The notes beneath the pieces were generated by a model. The model was not told the DNA's origin, ran no database searches, and saw nothing but the letters and a program-made list of their open reading frames with translations. From positions 9,012,001 to 9,076,000 of the forward strand of contig OW051493.1 in NCBI GenBank assembly GCA_932521035.1: a DNA stretch of 64,000 nucleotides, read 5' to 3'. The translations under genes were made by a program, and so were the position numbers. Positions 60,257 to 64,000 of this stretch are shown piece by piece (positions within the stretch are counted from its first letter, which is position 1; the number at the start of each line of letters is the position of its first letter). Origin of the DNA: Oscheius dolichura. Taxonomy: Eukaryota > Nematoda > Chromadorea > Rhabditida > Rhabditidae.

Positions 60257-62195
60257 ATGTCATCTCTGGCGTCTAAAGTCATTTCGAAGATTGACTCGTC
60301 GCTGCATAAAAGAGAGGAAAGGAAGAAACTCATTCGCGACTATACTACCGATTGGCTGGCTGGGACTCTTTCTATTCCGGCAGCTGAAATCAAAGGAGTG
60401 GTCAGTTTTTAGCCTATTTGATCAAATATAGTAATACCGGGGCGGTGCCAAGTTTCCAAATGGCGCAGTAGTGGAGTAGCGCGCGCGCCAGTTGAAAGGT
60501 CGCGGGTTCGATCCCCGCCGACGGAAATCATTTTTGCTTTTTTTTCACCGCTCAACAATGACTGTAAAAAACGATATACATATTTTCAGGATAAGAATCC
60601 CGACGGGAAGACTTGTAACGTGAATCTGCGTAGCTTCTACGGAAACTACGTGGTGGATGAGACGACTTGGCGCGTATTGGGAATGATTCCCGGCTCCTTC
60701 TGCCCCAGGGAACATACGACAATGACAAAATCGATGATGGGAAAATCGGCGATGAAAAATGTCTCGAAAGACGCTGCCGGAGGTTCCATGACGAAGGAGC
60801 CGACTCCCCTGACGGTGGAATATTCAGTCCTGCAATTGCCGCAGACGATTCAAGTGGGAGGTAAGAAAGTCGAGGAAACCCTGACCAAGTCCCGCAACGA
60901 ACACATTCTTCGTGTCTGCTTCAGTGACAATGACACCGTCCTGGGAGAATTCCGCAAGGAAAGGGAGCTGCTCAAGATTATGAGGAAGAAATACTGCCAT
61001 AATCGGCGATTCTATGATCGGTTTCCGCGTGTTCTGGCTGAGGGAGAGCTGGGAAAATTGAAAGGAATCATTTCCCGTAGCGAAGAGACGAACTGGATCT
61101 ATCAGCCCAAAATTCCCAAGCCTTTCTATGTCTGTGAAAAGGTAATTTTATTTATTTGCGCACTGATTTCATAGCTGAGTAGTGGAAAGGTCCTCGTCTG
61201 TCATTAAAATGACGTGGGTTTGATCCCTGGAATGGGAAACTGTCGTTTACTTTTTTTCAGTCAAGCAATGAAGACAAATTTGCAGATTGGTCCAACGCTG
61301 GAAGATTTCCGTCAATGTCAGCGTATTCCCGACACGATAACTCCCCACTGTTCGGTTTTCCTCGTCATCGGCTGTATCACTACGCTCCGCCTGGTCCACG
61401 AAGCCGGCATCGCGGTCTGTGACGTCCGTCCAAGTCACTTTTCCATCCGCTTGGGACCTACGGGCAAGTTGCATCGCCGCGAATCGGATGTCATTGGACG
61501 GATGGTGCTGACGCAGTTCGGCCGGGCCCGCGCATACCGTACCCTGCCCTTCAAGCGGCAGACCTCCTGGGCCGGGTCGAGGAAGTACATCTCGCCGGCC
61601 GTGATGCACCACGAGCCGCCGGGACCGGTGGACGACGTGCTGAGCTGCATCTACATGCTGTACGAGTTTATGACGGGCGAGTTGCCGTGGGCTCATAAGG
61701 AGAAGAGTGGCCTGATCAAGGTGGTCACGGATGAGGCCGTGGTGGCGGCAAAAGAAGCTCTGGAGAAGATGGGCGAAGTCGAGGATAAGAATGACAAGGG
61801 CGGCAAGAACGACAAAAAGCCGCCGGCTCTTTTCCTCCATTTGAGCCAGGTTACCGCCAAATTGAAATCAAATTTTTAACGTACGGTTTCAGGTCTTCAA
61901 GGCGATTAGAAAAGCCAATGGCTACGACAAGCCAGTCAACTACGAGGAGGTGAACCGCCTCCTGCTGAACGGAGTCCTCCATCGCGAAGACATCGACCGC
62001 GGCCGGTCGACGTTCTCCTTTCACCATCCGTCCATGTTCACCTACCGCCACGGCGTCGAGGAGAAGGAAGTCAAGGGCACCCTCTTCTCCGAGAAGGCCA
62101 AGACCGGCGAGACCATGGAGATTCGACAGAAAGCCGACTGGCTCTTCTCCTATGCCAAGGACAAGCGCCGGGAAGAAGACACTGCCCAGAAGTAG
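60257..62195 (+). CDS. CK1/TTBK-like pseudokinase, 520 aa
   Basis: Exons 60257..60400, 60590..61141, 61286..61849 and 61893..62195 close in phase. The C-lobe follows the CK1/TTBK plan: IGPTLEDFRQCQ, VIGCITTLRLVHEAGIAVCD, LTQFGRARAYRTLP, SWAGSRKYISPAVMHHEPPG, DDVLSCIYMLYEFMTGELPW. The catalytic loop reads VCDVRPSH where CK1 has HRDIKPEN, and the metal-binding DFG is QFG (residues 309-311), so catalysis is unlikely. The N-lobe lacks a recognisable Gly loop and is preceded by a Thr/Met/Lys-rich insert. A Lys/Asp-rich insert (EVEDKNDKGGKNDKKPP) breaks the C-lobe before FKAIRKANGYDKPVNYEEV. Nematodes have a very large CK1 expansion, many testis-expressed; that role here is inference. AATAAA at 62246. 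tRNA-derived sequence sits in introns 1 and 2. Confidence 0.9.
60460..60524 (+). repeat. tRNA-derived element A (A and B boxes, no full cloverleaf)
   Basis: TGGCGCAGTAGTGG matches a polymerase III A box and GGTTCGATCCC a perfect B box. The T arm pairs GCGGG with CCCGC. No matching acceptor stem or CCA-type end; a T-run follows. It lies in intron 1 of the pseudokinase. Confidence 0.6.
61172..61239 (+). repeat. tRNA-derived element B
   Basis: TAGCTGAGTAGTGG (A-box-like, sharing AGTAGTGG with element A) and GGGTTTGATCCC (B-box variant). An anticodon-arm-like hairpin GTCATTAAAATGAC lies between them and a T-run follows. It lies in intron 2 of the pseudokinase. Confidence 0.55.
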
Positions 62196-62245
62196 CCAGC
62201 GATTAGTTTTTTTTTCATTTTTCATGATCCAATCTGACTTTTTGT

Positions 62246-62251
62246 AATAAA
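62246..62251 (+). terminator. Polyadenylation signal of pseudokinase gene
   Basis: AATAAA 51 nt after the TAG. Confidence 0.75.
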
Positions 62252-62416
62252 CTGTGACAAAAAAGTCTTGTTCATCTTGTATTTTTCAGAATAAGCGACT
62301 ATTAAACAGTTTTATGATCAAGAATAAATGTCTATATACAAAAAAAAAGAGAATAAAATAATATTTCACCGGTTAGATAGATCAAATTTGGCTTTTTCTT
62401 CCGCTTCCTTCTGTTT

Positions 62417-63422
62417 TCAGTCCAATTCAAATATCCTGGAATGCCGCGCGGTGCTGATCGGCCTTCTACGGGGAGTGGCATTTTGGCTGTACCAGTCGGG
62501 AATCCGATTCTCATCATAGTAGCCACGAGAGGCCCTGTGCTCTTTATAAGTAGGGATCTCCCTCTTCTGGGGTGGCGGGGGCTGCTTCCAATCTTCTTTA
62601 TTCCACTGGACGAAGGACAAAGTGACCGGGAGCTGCTCCGGCAGGACGGAGTGATGGGTGACGAGCATTTGGAGCGTGGGGAACATCTTGGGGAAGCCCT
62701 GGAAAGCTTGAAATAAGTATGGGCTTATAAATATATAACATTTTCGAGCCGGGCACAACGCAGCAATTGCGCGCAGTGCATTGTGGCGCACCCTACAAGC
62801 AAGAACATCGCGGGTTCGATTCCCGGCGAAGTAAAGTCTTTTTGCTATTTTTTTCAAACGCTCCAGGCCCTACAGTATGCCCTTTCCTGCCTGTCAGCCC
62901 CTGTCAAAATGTCTCCTTTGTCTCAAAATCAAACTGTTTCCCTCCCTCACCCCGTTCTAATTAACCACGATCCTCCGGACTCACGCCCCCGTCAAGGACC
63001 CCCCGTGCGCAATTTCAGCTACTCGCCCCAGCCAGCTTATGCTAATTTCGAGTGGCTCACCTTGATCCGATAGCCGGCCTCATTCCTCACAATCACATAA
63101 TGGCTAATACAGGAGGCGTTGTGATTCGCGGGAACTTTGACAGACAGCACCAGGCAATTCTTCTTCGACTCCGAGAGCCGGACCACAAAGGCGCCATCCT
63201 CGTGTTTCAGTAGGTTACGGACAAGCAGTTCTCTGAAAATGGAAATGATTAATGAAATAATTAGGCCGTTTGAATTCAGAGATGAGTCGGTGTGTGTCGG
63301 CATGCTAATTAGCTCGGGTAAGCCACCTGCTGCGGTCAGGGAAGGTTCGCCAAAGGCCAATTAATTCCGTCTGGATGACCATAAAAGCAGGAAGATTACC
63401 TAGAGCCAAAGGGGGCGCATAC
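62417..63422 (-). CDS. SH2-domain protein, 3' part
   Basis: Exons 63232..63061 and 62698..62417 are well supported; a 23-nt exon 63422..63400 fits upstream in phase (VCAPFGSR/ELLV). The SH2 core is clear: LLVRNLLKHEDGAFVVRLSE (the phosphotyrosine-binding Arg of the FLVR motif is present), CISHYVIVRNEAGYRIK, FPKMFPTLQMLVTHHSVLPE. After the domain comes a short Pro/Arg/Tyr-rich tail (KQPPPPQKREIPTYK, RGYYDENRIPDWY) ending RIFELD. So SH2 is the last domain, as in small adaptors. By family it would bind phosphotyrosine proteins. The 5' end is not found and probably lies past the right edge. It is convergent with the pseudokinase (221 nt between stops). Confidence 0.88.
62784..62830 (+). repeat. 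tRNA-derived element C
   Basis: TGGCGCA and, 29 nt on, GGTTCGATTCC (good B box) with CGGG/CCCG T-stem, followed by T-runs. It lies in an intron of the SH2 gene, antisense to it. Confidence 0.5.
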
Positions 63423-64000
63423 CTATGAAGGGGAAGGAGGGCCATTTTCTGGTTTTTTGGAGGGTTTAGGCTACTGAAATCTTAGCAGAGTCGTCAGGTA
63501 TGGAAAAATTTCGGGAGAATGGAATTTTGGACCGTTTATTAGGAAAGGGTGCCTGGCCAAAAAAAAACAAATTTTCTTGTCAGGCTACCGTAATCTTGAA
63601 TTATGAGGTTTTTAGAATGATCAGGGAACAGAAAAGACCGCTACGACTGGGACTTGCACCGGTGATAGTTCGAAATTCCCTTTATAAGGGATCGGAAACG
63701 CCTAGATCCCGCGAAACGGGCAATGGATCCATTTTCCCGGATTTACAGGGTTCAAGCTACCGTAATCTTGAGCTGAAACGGGTTTAAAATAGTCCGGCAA
63801 GAGGAAACTTTGAAAAATTGAGAGGCCAGACACTGTAACCCGCTCTTTTTGAGCTCTTGCCACTTTTAGGGGCAGTTTTTCTGGACAAAATCGGTCCCAA
63901 GGCGCTGACTTCTGGGTAGTTTTATTCAAATTGACCAGGTAGAATAAGGTCATTGGTACTCGGTTGATCACCTGCCTCCATATGTTTGACTGCCTTTTTC
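63423..64000. other. Right end, intron or 5' region of SH2 gene
   Basis: No further SH2-gene exon is recognised here. Several copies of the motif CTACCGTAATCTTGA (about 63583 and 63758) are present. Open frames on both strands look random. Confidence 0.35.

Noticed and set aside
60460-60524. Functional tRNA gene
   Set aside because: Has A and B boxes and a T arm but I cannot form an acceptor stem or a proper anticodon arm; called tRNA-derived instead.
61247-61840. 197-codon minus open frame
   Set aside because: Antisense shadow of the GC-rich third exon of the pseudokinase.
1-64000. CRISPR arrays, bacterial operons, insertion sequences, rRNA
   Set aside because: Nothing of this type seen; gene structure is fully eukaryotic with spliceosomal introns.

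Overview
This window is nuclear DNA from a free-living, rhabditid-type nematode, probably close to Caenorhabditis. The evidence is compact genes with many 39-50 nt introns ending in TTTTCAG-like acceptors, AATAAA signals just after stop codons, and nematode-restricted families: a warthog Hedgehog-related protein, a transmembrane cuticle collagen, an insulin/EGF-receptor L-domain protein, Thr-rich C-type lectins and CK1-like kinases. I found no bacterial features, rRNA or CRISPR. Gene models were built by hand from splice sites, reading phase and protein-family logic. Almost all exon chains close exactly in phase.

Layout, left to right. 0-7 kb: two tandem C-type lectin genes (-), a full warthog gene with Hint domain (+), and a receptor L-domain gene (+) whose 3' end is unclear. 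9-22 kb: a copine (+) with several alternative 5' exons spread over about 9 kb. 22-26.5 kb: a convergent unrecognised gene (-) with a C-terminal membrane anchor, then a sideroflexin (+). 30-35.6 kb: a GLUT-type sugar transporter (+) with a 2.4-kb first intron. 38.2 kb: a tiny secreted-peptide gene (+). 39-42.7 kb: a proline-rich NPF-motif protein with a coiled-coil N-terminus (-). 44.5-46.8 kb: a Bsh/BSX-class homeobox gene with an eh1 repressor motif (-). 49.7-53.9 kb: two genes on opposite strands that appear to interlock, each having exons inside the other's large intron. 54-55.5 kb: a small secreted-peptide gene (-), just upstream of one of the interlocked genes in an operon-like arrangement. 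58.4-59.8 kb: a cuticle collagen (-). 60.3-62.2 kb: a CK1/TTBK-like pseudokinase (+). 62.4-63.4 kb: the 3' part of an SH2-domain gene (-).

The gaps hold a dispersed foldback element of about 150 bp (seven full copies, two single arms) with ends resembling CACCCGTAAAGTCTCGGCA, one unrelated foldback element in a lectin intron, three tRNA-derived (A-box/B-box) insertions at the right end, and many copies of a short TTACTGTA/TACAGTAA motif. There is no single pathway across the window. The genes are a normal mixture of extracellular (lectins, warthog, collagen, peptides), membrane (transporter, sideroflexin) and signalling/regulatory (copine, SH2, pseudokinase, homeobox) functions.
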